Assembly: GCF_040047665.1 (NCBI RefSeq)
Contig: NZ_CP157355.1
Location: 1,116,001-1,180,000 of the forward strand
Direction: 5' to 3'
Length of the DNA: 64,000 bases
From: Chitinibacter sp. FCG-7
GTDB lineage: Bacteria > Pseudomonadota > Gammaproteobacteria > Burkholderiales > Chitinibacteraceae
Below, one piece after another: positions 44,735 to 52,521 of this stretch (its first letter is position 1; every line of letters begins with the position of its first letter). The position numbers and the translations under genes are program-made. The notes below the pieces were generated by a model. That model had not been told where the DNA came from. It saw only the letters and a program-made list of their open reading frames with translations, and did not search any database.

Positions 44735-45436
44735 ATGCACAGCGTGAAAGCCACTACTTATCAAATCGAGCCGCTAGGCTATCTCGCTACGCCATTTGCC
44801 GATAAATTCGGCATTCCGCGCCAGCCGCGCCTTGCGCCACACGCCATCGGCACGCTCAAGCTATTGCCGCCATACAATCGCACCGAGTGCATACGCGGCT
44901 TGAGCGACTTTTCGCACGTCTGGCTCCAATTTATATTCCACGAAGTCGCCGGTCAGTGGTCACCCACCGTGCGCCCGCCGCGCCTGGGCGGCAATGCCAA
45001 AGTCGGCGTGTTTGCCAGCCGCAGCCCGTTTCGCCCCAATTCGCTCGGCTTGTCGCTGGTTGAGCTGCTTGACGTCGATACCACGGACGGCGTCACGCTG
45101 CGTTTTGGCGGTGTCGATCTGGTCGACGGCACGCCGATTATCGACATCAAACCGTATATTCCCTTCGTCGAAAGTCTGCCCGAGGCTCAAGGCGGCTTTG
45201 TCAGCGGCGCACCGGAGCAACTGGCGGTGGCGTTTTCCGAGCTGGCGACACAGCAGATTGCCGCCGCGCCTGAAGCCCACCTGCTTGAGCTGATCACCGA
45301 GGTATTGGCTCAAGACCCACGCCCAGCGTACGCCAGCGACGTATACCGGCTATATGGTATCCGGCTATACCGCTATGATGTGAAATGGCGTTGCGATGGA
45401 AAAACCGCTTTTGTTGAATCACTCGACCTCATTTGA
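44735..45436 (+). CDS. trmO: tRNA (N6-threonylcarbamoyladenosine-37) methyltransferase TrmO
   Basis: A 233-residue protein of the YaeB/TsaA (TrmO) family, which methylates t6A37 of threonine tRNA using SAM. Family signatures are IGYL-TPF-like start (EPLGYLATPF), FGIPRQPRL, FSHVWLQFIFH, VGVFASRSPFRPNSLGLS, DLVDGTPIIDIKPYIP and QDPRPAY. The ATG at 44735 fits the family; an earlier in-frame ATG at 44690 does not. It lies 15 bp before the patatin gene. The 49-bp window 45300-45348 has AGGTAT and ATACCG ends and may be a further relative of the interspersed palindrome. Confidence 0.92.
   Translation: MHSVKATTYQIEPLGYLATPFADKFGIPRQPRLAPHAIGTLKLLPPYNRTECIRGLSDFSHVWLQFIFHEVAGQWSPTVRPPRLGGNAKVGVFASRSPFRPNSLGLSLVELLDVDTTDGVTLRFGGVDLVDGTPIIDIKPYIPFVESLPEAQGGFVSGAPEQLAVAFSELATQQIAAAPEAHLLELITEVLAQDPRPAYASDVYRLYGIRLYRYDVKWRCDGKTAFVESLDLI
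45300..45348. repeat. possible 49-bp element within trmO
   Basis: AGGTAT at the left and ATACCG at the right, exactly 49 bp, each end one base off consensus; the inner arms do not match the family. Confidence 0.3.
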
Positions 45437-45451
45437 ACGGGTAGCATCCAT

Positions 45452-46330
45452 ATGAAAATCACCGCTTCACACCGCGCAGCACTAGCACTTTGCGCCGTTA
45501 TTCTCACCGCCTGCAACACCAATCCCAGCGTACCGACTGCGCCCGTGAAAACGCCAGCACCAGCACGCATCGGCCTGGCGCTCGGCGGCGGCGCGGCCAA
45601 AGGTTTTGCGCATATTGGCGTGATCAAAATGCTCGAAGCCAACGGCATCAAGGTCGATGTCGTCACCGGCACCAGCGCGGGCAGCGTCGTCGGCAGCCTG
45701 TACGCCAGCGGCATGGACGCTTTTGCGCTACAAGAACGCGCCGTCGCGCTCGACGAAGGCCAGATTCGTGATGTGAATCTGCTCGGTGGCGGCCTCGTCA
45801 AAGGCCAGAAGCTGCAAGACTATGTCAACGCGCAAATCGGCAATAAAACCTTCGACAAGCTGGCCAAGCCCTTCGCCGCCGTCGCCACCGATCTGGACAA
45901 CGGCAATCGCATCGTGTTCAGCCGCGGCAACGTCGGCCAGGCCGTGCGCGCCTCAAGCAGCATTCCGGGCATTTTCATGCCGACGGTAATCGGCAAGCAT
46001 AAATACGTCGATGGCGGCGTCGTCAGCCCGGTGCCGGTCGATGCGGCACGCGAACTCGGCGCCAATTTCGTCATCGCCGTCGACATCTCAGCCAAAGCCA
46101 GCGGTAAATCATCGACCAGCACGCTGGGCATGATGAATCAGGCAATTGTGATCATGGGGCAGAAACTGGGCGAGCAAGAGCTGGCGCGCGCCGATATTGT
46201 GATCACGCCCAAAGTCGGCAAAATCGGCGCCGCCGATTTCGATCAGAAAAACGTCGCCATCGTCGAAGGCGAAAAAGCCGCACTGGCCGCGTTGCCGCTG
46301 ATCCGCAAGAAACTGGCAGAAAGGAAATAA
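45452..46330 (+). CDS. patatin-like phospholipase lipoprotein
   Basis: A 292-residue patatin-fold lipid hydrolase of the RssA/YchK type. The N-terminus is a lipoprotein signal with lipobox LTAC (Cys21), followed by a Pro/Thr linker. The oxyanion loop is GGGAAKG, the nucleophile serine is in GTSAGS, and the catalytic aspartate is in VDGGV. All catalytic parts are intact, so an esterase or phospholipase active at the inner face of the outer membrane or in the periplasm is expected. It follows trmO by 15 bp and is followed at once by a 49-bp palindromic element and yaiI. Confidence 0.92.
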   Translation: MKITASHRAALALCAVILTACNTNPSVPTAPVKTPAPARIGLALGGGAAKGFAHIGVIKMLEANGIKVDVVTGTSAGSVVGSLYASGMDAFALQERAVALDEGQIRDVNLLGGGLVKGQKLQDYVNAQIGNKTFDKLAKPFAAVATDLDNGNRIVFSRGNVGQAVRASSSIPGIFMPTVIGKHKYVDGGVVSPVPVDAARELGANFVIAVDISAKASGKSSTSTLGMMNQAIVIMGQKLGEQELARADIVITPKVGKIGAADFDQKNVAIVEGEKAALAALPLIRKKLAERK

Positions 46331-46379
46331 GGGTATATGTCTGTAGAGCAATCCAATATTGACTTACAGGGCAATACCC
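46331..46379. repeat. 49-bp palindromic element, copy 11, containing the yaiI start codon
   Basis: GGGTATATGTCTGTAG at the left and CTTACAGGGCAATACCC at the right. The ATG of yaiI is bases 7-9 of the element, and the first 14-15 residues of YaiI are encoded by it. Confidence 0.88.
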
Positions 46380-46834
46380 GTAGCCCGCACATCTGGGTCG
46401 ACGCCGATGCTTGCCCGGTGGTGATCAAGGAAATCCTGTTCCGCGCTGCCGAGCGTTTGTCTTTGCCAACGGTGCTGGTGGCCAATCAGTTGCTGCGCGT
46501 GCCGCCGTCCAAAGTCATCCGCGCGGTGCAGGTGTCGCACGGCTTTGACGAAGCCGATCACTGGATTGTCGAGCAGGCGCAGCCGGGCGACTTGGTGATT
46601 ACTGCCGATATTCCGCTGGCGGCGCGCACGGTGGAAAAAGGCGTTGCGGCGCTCAATCCGCGCGGCGAGTTTTACTCCGCCGAGAATATCCGCGAGCGGC
46701 TGAATATGCGGGATTTTATGGAAGAGCTGCGCAGCACCGGCCTGCAAGCGGGCGGCCCTGCGCCGTTTAGCCAGGCTGATCGGCAGGCTTTTGGCAAATC
46801 GCTCGATCGTTTTCTGGCCAAAATCAAGCGTTAA
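46337..46834 (+). CDS. yaiI: YaiI/YqxD family protein (DUF188)
   Basis: A 165-residue protein of the UPF0178/DUF188 family, a PIN-like fold with function unknown; [14 protein letters not shown] and [14 protein letters not shown] are the family signatures. Family members normally begin about two residues before the IWVDADACP segment. Here 16 extra residues ([16 protein letters not shown]) precede it, nearly all encoded by a 49-bp palindromic element that also provides the only in-frame start codon. AAGG lies close before this ATG. Its 3' end overlaps the converging DUF2752 gene by 11 bp. Confidence 0.88.
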   Translation: MSVEQSNIDLQGNTRSPHIWVDADACPVVIKEILFRAAERLSLPTVLVANQLLRVPPSKVIRAVQVSHGFDEADHWIVEQAQPGDLVITADIPLAARTVEKGVAALNPRGEFYSAENIRERLNMRDFMEELRSTGLQAGGPAPFSQADRQAFGKSLDRFLAKIKR

Positions 46835-47180
46835 AATCTAAGCTCGATGATGAAAGCGGGCGCGCCGCAGCGCTTGGCTGGCTGAATGTGCGGTACCAGT
46901 TGTGCCACGCCTGCACATACAGCACCGCCAGCAGAGGAAAAACAATCCAGCTCAACGGATTAAAGCGCCAGGCTGCCGACCAATCTCCAGCCAAAATAGC
47001 TAGGCCAGCGCGCGTCATGCCACACCCCCAGCAATGATCCCAATGAAGGACAGCACTGAACAGGCATGGCGGAGCGATGGCCAGAAACTGGGCGGGAAAA
47101 ATGCCGATCAATCCCGCGGCCAGCGCCGGGACGCATAAGTAAAAAAACGGCTTATTTTTTAAGAGGTCGGCCATCGACAT
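46824..47180 (-). CDS. DUF2752 membrane protein
   Basis: A 118-residue protein with two or three membrane segments (about 12-32, 72-92) and the family signature [13 protein letters not shown], where the usual CP-CGMTR has Trp in place of Pro. Function is unknown. The start overlaps the end of the TM2 gene by 29 bp (or 23 bp from the second ATG, at 47174). DUF2752 and TM2 proteins are often encoded together, so they probably act in one membrane complex. Confidence 0.8.
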   Translation of the reverse strand: MSMADLLKNKPFFYLCVPALAAGLIGIFPAQFLAIAPPCLFSAVLHWDHCWGCGMTRAGLAILAGDWSAAWRFNPLSWIVFPLLAVLYVQAWHNWYRTFSQPSAAARPLSSSSLDFNA

Positions 47181-47469
47181 CGGTCACTTTTCCCATGCAG
47201 ATCAGGATAAAGTCGATCAGCGACCAGATACCACAGCCGCCCAGCGTCAGCAATTTAGCAATACCCAGGCCGGTATAACCCAAGTAGAAGCGATCGACCC
47301 CCAGAACGCCGACAAAGAAACTGAGCAACATCGCCACAATCCATTCTTTGTCCGATACATTTTCAGGATTTACCGCAAAGCCAGTCGAGCCGTTCACCGG
47401 CACGCCACACTTCACACATACCACTGCTTTTGCATTGACTTCAGCACCACACGATGGACAAAACGGCAT
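47152..47469 (-). CDS. zinc-ribbon TM2-domain protein
   Basis: A 105-residue protein: an N-terminal zinc ribbon (CPSCGAEV and CVKCGVPV, two CxxC pairs), a linker, then a TM2 domain with two membrane segments joined by the family motif GVDRFYLGYTGLGIAKLLTLGGCGIW, which is longer than 20 residues only by its tail. The ATG at 47469 has AAGGA six bases before it; an upstream in-frame ATG (47496) overlaps nothing useful. Function unknown. Confidence 0.88.
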   Translation of the reverse strand: MPFCPSCGAEVNAKAVVCVKCGVPVNGSTGFAVNPENVSDKEWIVAMLLSFFVGVLGVDRFYLGYTGLGIAKLLTLGGCGIWSLIDFILICMGKVTDVDGRPLKK

Positions 47470-47799
47470 AGCTTTTCCTTTTAGCAAAATTTCCAACGCA
47501 AAACTTGCGTGAATCTTTAATCATTATCCGGCGGGCTCTGCTTTTTACCAATAAAACCCGGGCGGCTGTTGTGCTATCGACGCTCAGCCAGAATGAGGTC
47601 AATCAACCCTGATCATCTTGGGCAAAGTGAACCCAATTGCTTCATTGGGCAATTGCCGCTAGAGTAGCAACATCACAGAACGTTTGTTCAATAAACTCAT
47701 AGTGCAAAAATTCTCCAGCAAGGTGCTGAGTCGCAGCGCAGTACAGGCCGTACGACAAGACGAAAGCAAGGTAGCTGGAGAACTTTTGCCTTAATCAAT
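47470..47799. other. 330-bp gap between TM2 gene and recG
   Basis: Divergent promoter region. It holds a CCCAAT/ATTGGG hairpin near 47631-47648 and a family B palindrome at 47705-47788, which ends 11 bp before the recG start. Confidence 0.65.
47705..47788. repeat. long palindromic repeat, family B copy 3
   Basis: Arms CAAAAATTCTCCAGCA and TAGCTGGAGAACTTTTG around centre GCAGTACAGGCCGTAC. Its 3' edge is only 11 bp from recG, so it would lie in the recG leader and leaves no room for a normal ribosome-binding site. Confidence 0.78.
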
Positions 47800-49836
47800 A
47801 TGGACTTCGCCAAACTCCCCGCCCCTTTGCAGGCCAAGCTCGCCAAAGTCGGTATTAGCCGGCCGTTTGATCTGGTGCTGCATCTGCCGATGCGTTACGA
47901 AGACGAAACGCATTTGTACGCCATTGCCGATGCGCCATTGGGTGCGGGCGTACTGATTGAGGGCGAAGTTTTATCGTGCGAAGTAAACTATAAGCCACGC
48001 AAACAGCTGGTTGCGCGCGTCAAGGACGCCAGCGGTTCGGTGATGGTGCGGCTGCTTAACTTCTACCCGAGTCAGGCGCAGCAGCTCGCGGTCGGTAAAC
48101 GCGTGCGGCTGTACGGCGAAATCCGCCGTGGCTATTTCGGCCCTGAAATGGTGCACCCGAAAATCCGTGTTGGCGGTGAAGTGAGTTTGCAAGAAGCACT
48201 CAGCCCCATTTACCCGACGACGGCCGGTTTGTCGCAAAACCAGCTCGCCACGCTCATTGCCAAAGCCTTAAAAGCCGAGCCGCTGCCCGATACGCTGCCG
48301 CAAGCCCTGCTCGACGAAATCAGCCTGCCGGACTTTGCCAGCAGCGTGAAACTGCTGCACACGCCAACGCCTGATATTCCGCAAATCCTGCTTACCGCAC
48401 GCACGCATCCGGCGTGGCAGCGTTTGAAGTTTGATGAATTACTCGCTCAACAATTGTCGCTGCGGCTCGCCCGCGCAGTGCGGCGTGAACGCACCGCGCC
48501 CAAAATTGCACCCGCTGGCCGCTTGGCAGCACAACTGATCGGCAGCCTGCCTTTTGGCCTGACGAATGCCCAAAAACGAGTATTACTTGAAATTAATCGC
48601 GACTTGGCGCAGCCGCACCCGATGCAGCGCTTGCTACAGGGCGACGTTGGCGCGGGTAAAACGATCGTCGCCGCCGTCGCAGCCTGTCATGCAATCGAGG
48701 CAGGTTTTCAAGTCGCAATGCTCGCGCCGACCGAAATTCTGGCCGAGCAGCATTATCAAAAACTCAGCCAATGGCTCGCGCCGCTTGGCGTCAAAGTCAT
48801 CTGGCTGGCGGGTAGCCTGAAAACCCGCGAAAAGCGCGAAGCACTCGCTGCGGCCGCCGATGGTAGCGGCCAGTTGCTGGTCGGCACGCATGCGATTTTT
48901 CAGGCCAGCGTCGAGCTGAAAAATCTGGGGCTGGCGATTGTTGACGAGCAGCATCGCTTTGGTGTGGCGCAGCGTTTGGCGCTGCGCGAAAAAGGCGGTA
49001 GCCCGCACCAATTGATGATGTCGGCAACGCCGATTCCGCGCACGCTGGCGATGAGTTTTTACGCTGATCTGGACGTAAGCGTCATCGACGAATTGCCGCC
49101 GGGTCGCACGCCGATTGTCACCAAACTGATTTCGGATGCGCGCCGCGACGAGATTATCGAGCGCATCGCCGCCAAAGTGCTTGAAGGTCGGCAGGTGTAT
49201 TGGGTGTGCCCGCTGATTGAAGAATCAGAAACGCTGCAATTACAAACTGCGGTTGATACGCACGCACAATTGAGCGAAGAACTCGAAGGAGGACAATTTG
49301 GAAAAATTTGCGTCGGCCTGTTGCATGGCCGAATGAAAGCCGATGAAAAAGCCGCAACGATGGCGGCGTTTTCACGCAATGAAATTCAGGTTTTGGTCGC
49401 AACCACGGTAATCGAAGTCGGTGTCGATGTGCCCAACGCCAGCCTGATGGTGATCGAGCACGCCGAACGGATGGGCTTGTCGCAATTACACCAGCTGCGC
49501 GGCCGCGTCGGTCGTGGCGCGCACGCGAGCTTGTGCATTTTGCTCTACACCGGCCCGCTCGGCGACACAGCCAAGGCGCGGCTCAAGGTGATTTACGAGC
49601 ACACCGATGGCTTTGAAATTGCGCGGCAAGATTTGCAAATCCGCGGGCCCGGCGAGCTGGCTGGCGTCAAGCAATCGGGCGTGCCGATGCTGCGCTTTGC
49701 CGATCTGGAAGCCGATGCGGATTTGCTGGAAGTGGCTCGCGAAACGGCCGAGCAGATTCTGGCGCACAATCCACAGCTGGCACAGCCGCATCTGGATCGC
49801 TGGTTGCCGGGACGCGAAGCGCTGCTCAAGGTTTAA
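47800..49836 (+). CDS. recG: ATP-dependent DNA helicase RecG
   Basis: A 678-residue superfamily 2 helicase that remodels stalled replication forks and recombination junctions. The N-terminal wedge/OB domain (residues about 1-190, with LPMRYEDET) is followed by motif I GDVGAGKT, motif II DEQH, motif III MSATPIPRTL, and the C-terminal RecG-specific TRG region (LRGRVGRG, RGPGELAGVKQSG). The length is normal. No clear Shine-Dalgarno sequence precedes the ATG at 47800 because a palindromic repeat occupies the upstream bases. Confidence 0.95.
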   Translation: MDFAKLPAPLQAKLAKVGISRPFDLVLHLPMRYEDETHLYAIADAPLGAGVLIEGEVLSCEVNYKPRKQLVARVKDASGSVMVRLLNFYPSQAQQLAVGKRVRLYGEIRRGYFGPEMVHPKIRVGGEVSLQEALSPIYPTTAGLSQNQLATLIAKALKAEPLPDTLPQALLDEISLPDFASSVKLLHTPTPDIPQILLTARTHPAWQRLKFDELLAQQLSLRLARAVRRERTAPKIAPAGRLAAQLIGSLPFGLTNAQKRVLLEINRDLAQPHPMQRLLQGDVGAGKTIVAAVAACHAIEAGFQVAMLAPTEILAEQHYQKLSQWLAPLGVKVIWLAGSLKTREKREALAAAADGSGQLLVGTHAIFQASVELKNLGLAIVDEQHRFGVAQRLALREKGGSPHQLMMSATPIPRTLAMSFYADLDVSVIDELPPGRTPIVTKLISDARRDEIIERIAAKVLEGRQVYWVCPLIEESETLQLQTAVDTHAQLSEELEGGQFGKICVGLLHGRMKADEKAATMAAFSRNEIQVLVATTVIEVGVDVPNASLMVIEHAERMGLSQLHQLRGRVGRGAHASLCILLYTGPLGDTAKARLKVIYEHTDGFEIARQDLQIRGPGELAGVKQSGVPMLRFADLEADADLLEVARETAEQILAHNPQLAQPHLDRWLPGREALLKV

Positions 49837-49858
49837 TCCGGCCGAGATACGGCATGGC

Positions 49859-50076
49859 ATGTTCAGATTCTGTGTTGATATGGCCGGATAGTGTGATTTG
49901 ACGATGAAAGCGGTATGTCGTAGTGGGTTAGGCGGTTTTATGCCGCGTACCCACCGGGACGCGGTATTAATAAGAGTAGCGTGATGGTGGGTTACGGCCG
50001 AAATACCTTTGTAGTTTTAGGCAAGATCGTGGCGGCCTAACCCACCCTACGCATGATCAACACCAAATCTGAACAT
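49859..50076. mobile_element. MITE-like non-autonomous element
   Basis: Terminal inverted repeats of 21 bp with two mismatches (left ATGTTCAGATTCTGTGTTGAT). Inside them is a second inverted pair based on CGTAG-GTGGGTTAGGC, a word known from dispersed repeats in several bacterial groups. No reading frame for a transposase fits in 218 bp. Target-site duplication was not evident. Confidence 0.65.
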
Positions 50077-50090
50077 ACCCATACGGCAAT

Positions 50091-50139
50091 GGGTATAGCC
50101 CCGCAGAGCAAATAGTAAGCGTACTCCAGAGCAATACCC
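50091..50139. repeat. 49-bp palindromic element, copy 12
   Basis: GGGTATAGCCCCGCAGAGC at the left, CTCCAGAGCAATACCC at the right, 49 bp. It stands 14 bp after the MITE-like element. Confidence 0.88.
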
Positions 50140-50298
50140 TTCTGAGAGTTGGCACATCATTCCGCTGATCGCGCAAGTAGGGCGCACAATCCATTATTAC
50201 ATCGCGAAGAAAGCCCGATTACAGTAGCATCAAGGCAGATTCTTACACGCCAGCCGCACCAGCACGGTGAAGGCTTGCAAAGCCTTGGGTGTTTTAGC

Positions 50299-51060
50299 AT
50301 GACATTTTGCCGCCTTCCCCGCTGGCCACTGCGCAGCCTGCTGCTGGCCAGCCTGATTACCGTCAGCACCAGCAGTCAGGCCAGCGAGCTCACGCTGCTG
50401 GTGGGCGACAATCCGCCGTTTAATAGCTTTGTCCACGGCAAGCCCGAGGGGATGGCGGTCGATGTGGTCGGCGAAATGCTCAAACGCAGCGCGATCAGCG
50501 CCAAACAATACAATTATCCGTGGGCGCGGGCGCTGCAAACTGCGGCGACCACGCCCAATCATTGCGTCTATACGCTGGGGCGGATTGCCGAGCGTGAAAA
50601 GCGCTACGTCTGGATCGGGCCGATTGCGCGGATTCAAGGCGTCTTTTTTGGCTTGCGCGAGCGCCAGCTGCAGCTTAAATCGCTGGACGACGCACGCAAG
50701 CTGCGGATTGGTGATTTGCGTCAGGGCGCCAACGCAGTCTGGCTGGAGCAGCTGGGGTTTAAAATCGACTACGCCAATACTGAGGAGCAAAATATCAAAA
50801 AGCTGCTCGCCGGGCATATTGACCTCTACCCGGCCAGCCTGCACGCCGGGCCGGAAATTGCCCGCCGGATGAAAATTCCCCCGCAACGGATTACTCCTTT
50901 GCTGGCCTTTAATCAGGTTGATCTGTATCTGGGCTGCAGCCCGAACACGCCATCACCGCTGATCAAACGGCTGACGCAAGCGCTGGCGCAAATGCGCGCA
51001 GATCAAAGCCTGAAGCAGATTGAAGCCCGCTACAGCCCGCAGCTCCAAATAGCCCACTAA
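50299..51060 (+). CDS. periplasmic solute-binding-protein-like protein (SBP family 3 fold)
   Basis: A 253-residue exported protein. The signal peptide RLPRWPLRSLLLASLITVST ends at SSQAS-E. The mature part follows the family 3 solute-binding fold (LTLLVGDNPPFNSF, PEGMAVDVVGEML, ARALQTAATTPN), like the many stand-alone proteins of this type in betaproteobacteria. No ABC permease or ATPase gene is near, so it may feed a remote transporter or act as a sensor-like binding protein; the ligand is unknown. The ATG at 50299 is chosen because it starts the signal peptide; the frame upstream of it lacks coding character and runs through repeats. Confidence 0.82.
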   Translation: MTFCRLPRWPLRSLLLASLITVSTSSQASELTLLVGDNPPFNSFVHGKPEGMAVDVVGEMLKRSAISAKQYNYPWARALQTAATTPNHCVYTLGRIAEREKRYVWIGPIARIQGVFFGLRERQLQLKSLDDARKLRIGDLRQGANAVWLEQLGFKIDYANTEEQNIKKLLAGHIDLYPASLHAGPEIARRMKIPPQRITPLLAFNQVDLYLGCSPNTPSPLIKRLTQALAQMRADQSLKQIEARYSPQLQIAH

Positions 51061-51108
51061 GGTATATCGCTACACAGCAACCTTGGAAAGACCTAGCAAG
51101 CAATACCC
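51060..51108. repeat. 49-bp palindromic element, copy 13
   Basis: AGGTATATCGCTAC at the left, CTAGCAAGCAATACCC at the right, exactly 49 bp. It begins on the last base of the solute-binding protein stop codon and ends one base before the helicase gene's stop, filling the gap. Confidence 0.8.
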
Positions 51109-52401
51109 CTACTCACCTTGCTTGGCAGCCAGCGCGGCGGCTTCACGCAATTTGTCTTTTTTGCTTTTGCGTTTGCCCTTGATACCGCCATGATCATCAG
51201 CGACCAAGCTCACCGCCTTGCTGCTGAAAATTTCGCTCGGCTCAAAGCCGGCGATGCGTTCGCGCTCCAGCTTCAATCCCAGCTGTTTTTCCAGCACTTT
51301 GAAATGCGCGGCAAAATCGGCGCTGACAAAACTCACCGCTTCGCCCCGCTCTCCCGCCCGGCCAGTACGGCCAATCCGGTGCGTGTAGTCGGTACTGGAG
51401 CGCGGCAGATCGTAGTTCACCACGGCGGGCAGCTGGGCGATATCAATGCCGCGCGCGGCCAGATCGGTGGCGACGACCACCTGAATGCGTGACGCTTTAA
51501 TGTCGCTAATCACCTGGCTGCGCTTGCCCTGCTCGAAGCTGCCGTGAAAAGCTTCTGCCTTGATCCCGGCACGTTTGAGTTTTTTGGCCACATGTTCGGC
51601 GGCGTATTGTGTGGCGACAAACACCAGCACGCGCTGCCAGCCGCGCTGTTTAAGCAAATGGCGCAGCAGCATCGTCCGCGCGGCTTCATCGACTTCAATC
51701 GCGCGCTGCCAGATGTCGGGTGCGACCACCGGCGTAGCTTCGATCTCGATTCGCGTCGGGTCGCGCAATAGTTTCTCGGCCAGCTCCTGCACCGCAGGCG
51801 CAAAAGTCGCCGAGAAAAACAGGTTCTGCCGCTCCAGCGGCAGCAAGGCCAGAATGCGGTTTAGCTCGTCGCTAAAGCCCAGATCAAACAACCGGTCGGC
51901 TTCGTCGAGCACCAGCTGCTGCACCGCATTGATTTTCAGCGCATTCTGCGCGAGCAGATCGAGCAGCCGCCCCGGCGTCGCCACCACAATATCGGCACCG
52001 CCACGCAAAGCCATCATTTGCGGATTAATCGACACGCCGCCGTAAACGCAGGCGAGCTTGGGTAATTCGGACAGACGTTTGCTCAGGCCACGAATCGTCT
52101 CGGCCACCTGCACCGCCAGCTCGCGCGTCGGCACCAGAATCAGCGTTCGGACGTGTTTGTGTTTGGGGCGTAAATCGGGGTCAAGCGCGTGGATGTGCGC
52201 ACGATATTGCTGATATTTTTGCAGCAGTGGTAACACAAACGCCGCCGTTTTGCCCGAGCCGGTTTGCGCACAGGCGAGCACATCATGGCCCGCCAGCACG
52301 GCTGGAATCGCCGCCTGCTGAATCGGCGTCGGGTCTTGATAATGCAAATCCTGCGTAGCGCGGACGAGTTGATCGGATAAGGCAAGGGCAGCAAAAGGCA
52401 T
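51109..52401 (-). CDS. rhlE: DEAD-box RNA helicase, RhlE-like
   Basis: A 430-residue ATP-dependent RNA helicase. Q-motif (YQDPTPIQQAAIPAVL), motif I AQTGSGKT, motif Ib TPGRLLD, motif II DEADRLFDLGF, motif III SATF, and C-terminal motifs ATDLAARGIDIAQLP and HRIGRTGRAG are present. After the core there is a short basic tail (GGIKGKRKSKKDKLREAA), typical of RhlE-type proteins that act in ribosome assembly or RNA decay. The RhlE assignment is by general resemblance; another subfamily (for example SrmB) is less likely. Confidence 0.9.
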   Translation of the reverse strand: MPFAALALSDQLVRATQDLHYQDPTPIQQAAIPAVLAGHDVLACAQTGSGKTAAFVLPLLQKYQQYRAHIHALDPDLRPKHKHVRTLILVPTRELAVQVAETIRGLSKRLSELPKLACVYGGVSINPQMMALRGGADIVVATPGRLLDLLAQNALKINAVQQLVLDEADRLFDLGFSDELNRILALLPLERQNLFFSATFAPAVQELAEKLLRDPTRIEIEATPVVAPDIWQRAIEVDEAARTMLLRHLLKQRGWQRVLVFVATQYAAEHVAKKLKRAGIKAEAFHGSFEQGKRSQVISDIKASRIQVVVATDLAARGIDIAQLPAVVNYDLPRSSTDYTHRIGRTGRAGERGEAVSFVSADFAAHFKVLEKQLGLKLERERIAGFEPSEIFSSKAVSLVADDHGGIKGKRKSKKDKLREAAALAAKQGE

Positions 52402-52464
52402 AGAGGCAACTATTCAAAAATACGGAAATTAAAATCAGGAATACCTGAAAAAACAGCAGTTTAC

Positions 52465-52487
52465 CGCATCAAGCAGATTGATGCGGC
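52465..52487 (-). terminator. hairpin after rluE
   Basis: CCGCATCAA/TTGATGCGG, nine perfect pairs with a five-base loop, 35 bp past the rluE stop. The T tract comes about ten bases later, so termination is plausible rather than certain. Confidence 0.5.
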
Positions 52488-52521
52488 TCAGACTGGGCAA
52501 TAGGGTGCGCAAGGCGATGCG

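Larger units (their letters stand above)
49837..50298. other. 462-bp gap made largely of repeats
   Basis: Contains the 214-218-bp MITE-like element (49859-50076), a 49-bp element (50091-50139), and a short hairpin AAGGCTTGCAAAGCCTT near 50269-50285 just before the solute-binding protein gene. No gene is supported here. Confidence 0.7.

Noticed and set aside
45355..45370. GGTATCC/GGCTATACC palindrome at the end of trmO
   Set aside because: Only 16 bp and within codons for a conserved segment; too short to assign to the repeat family.
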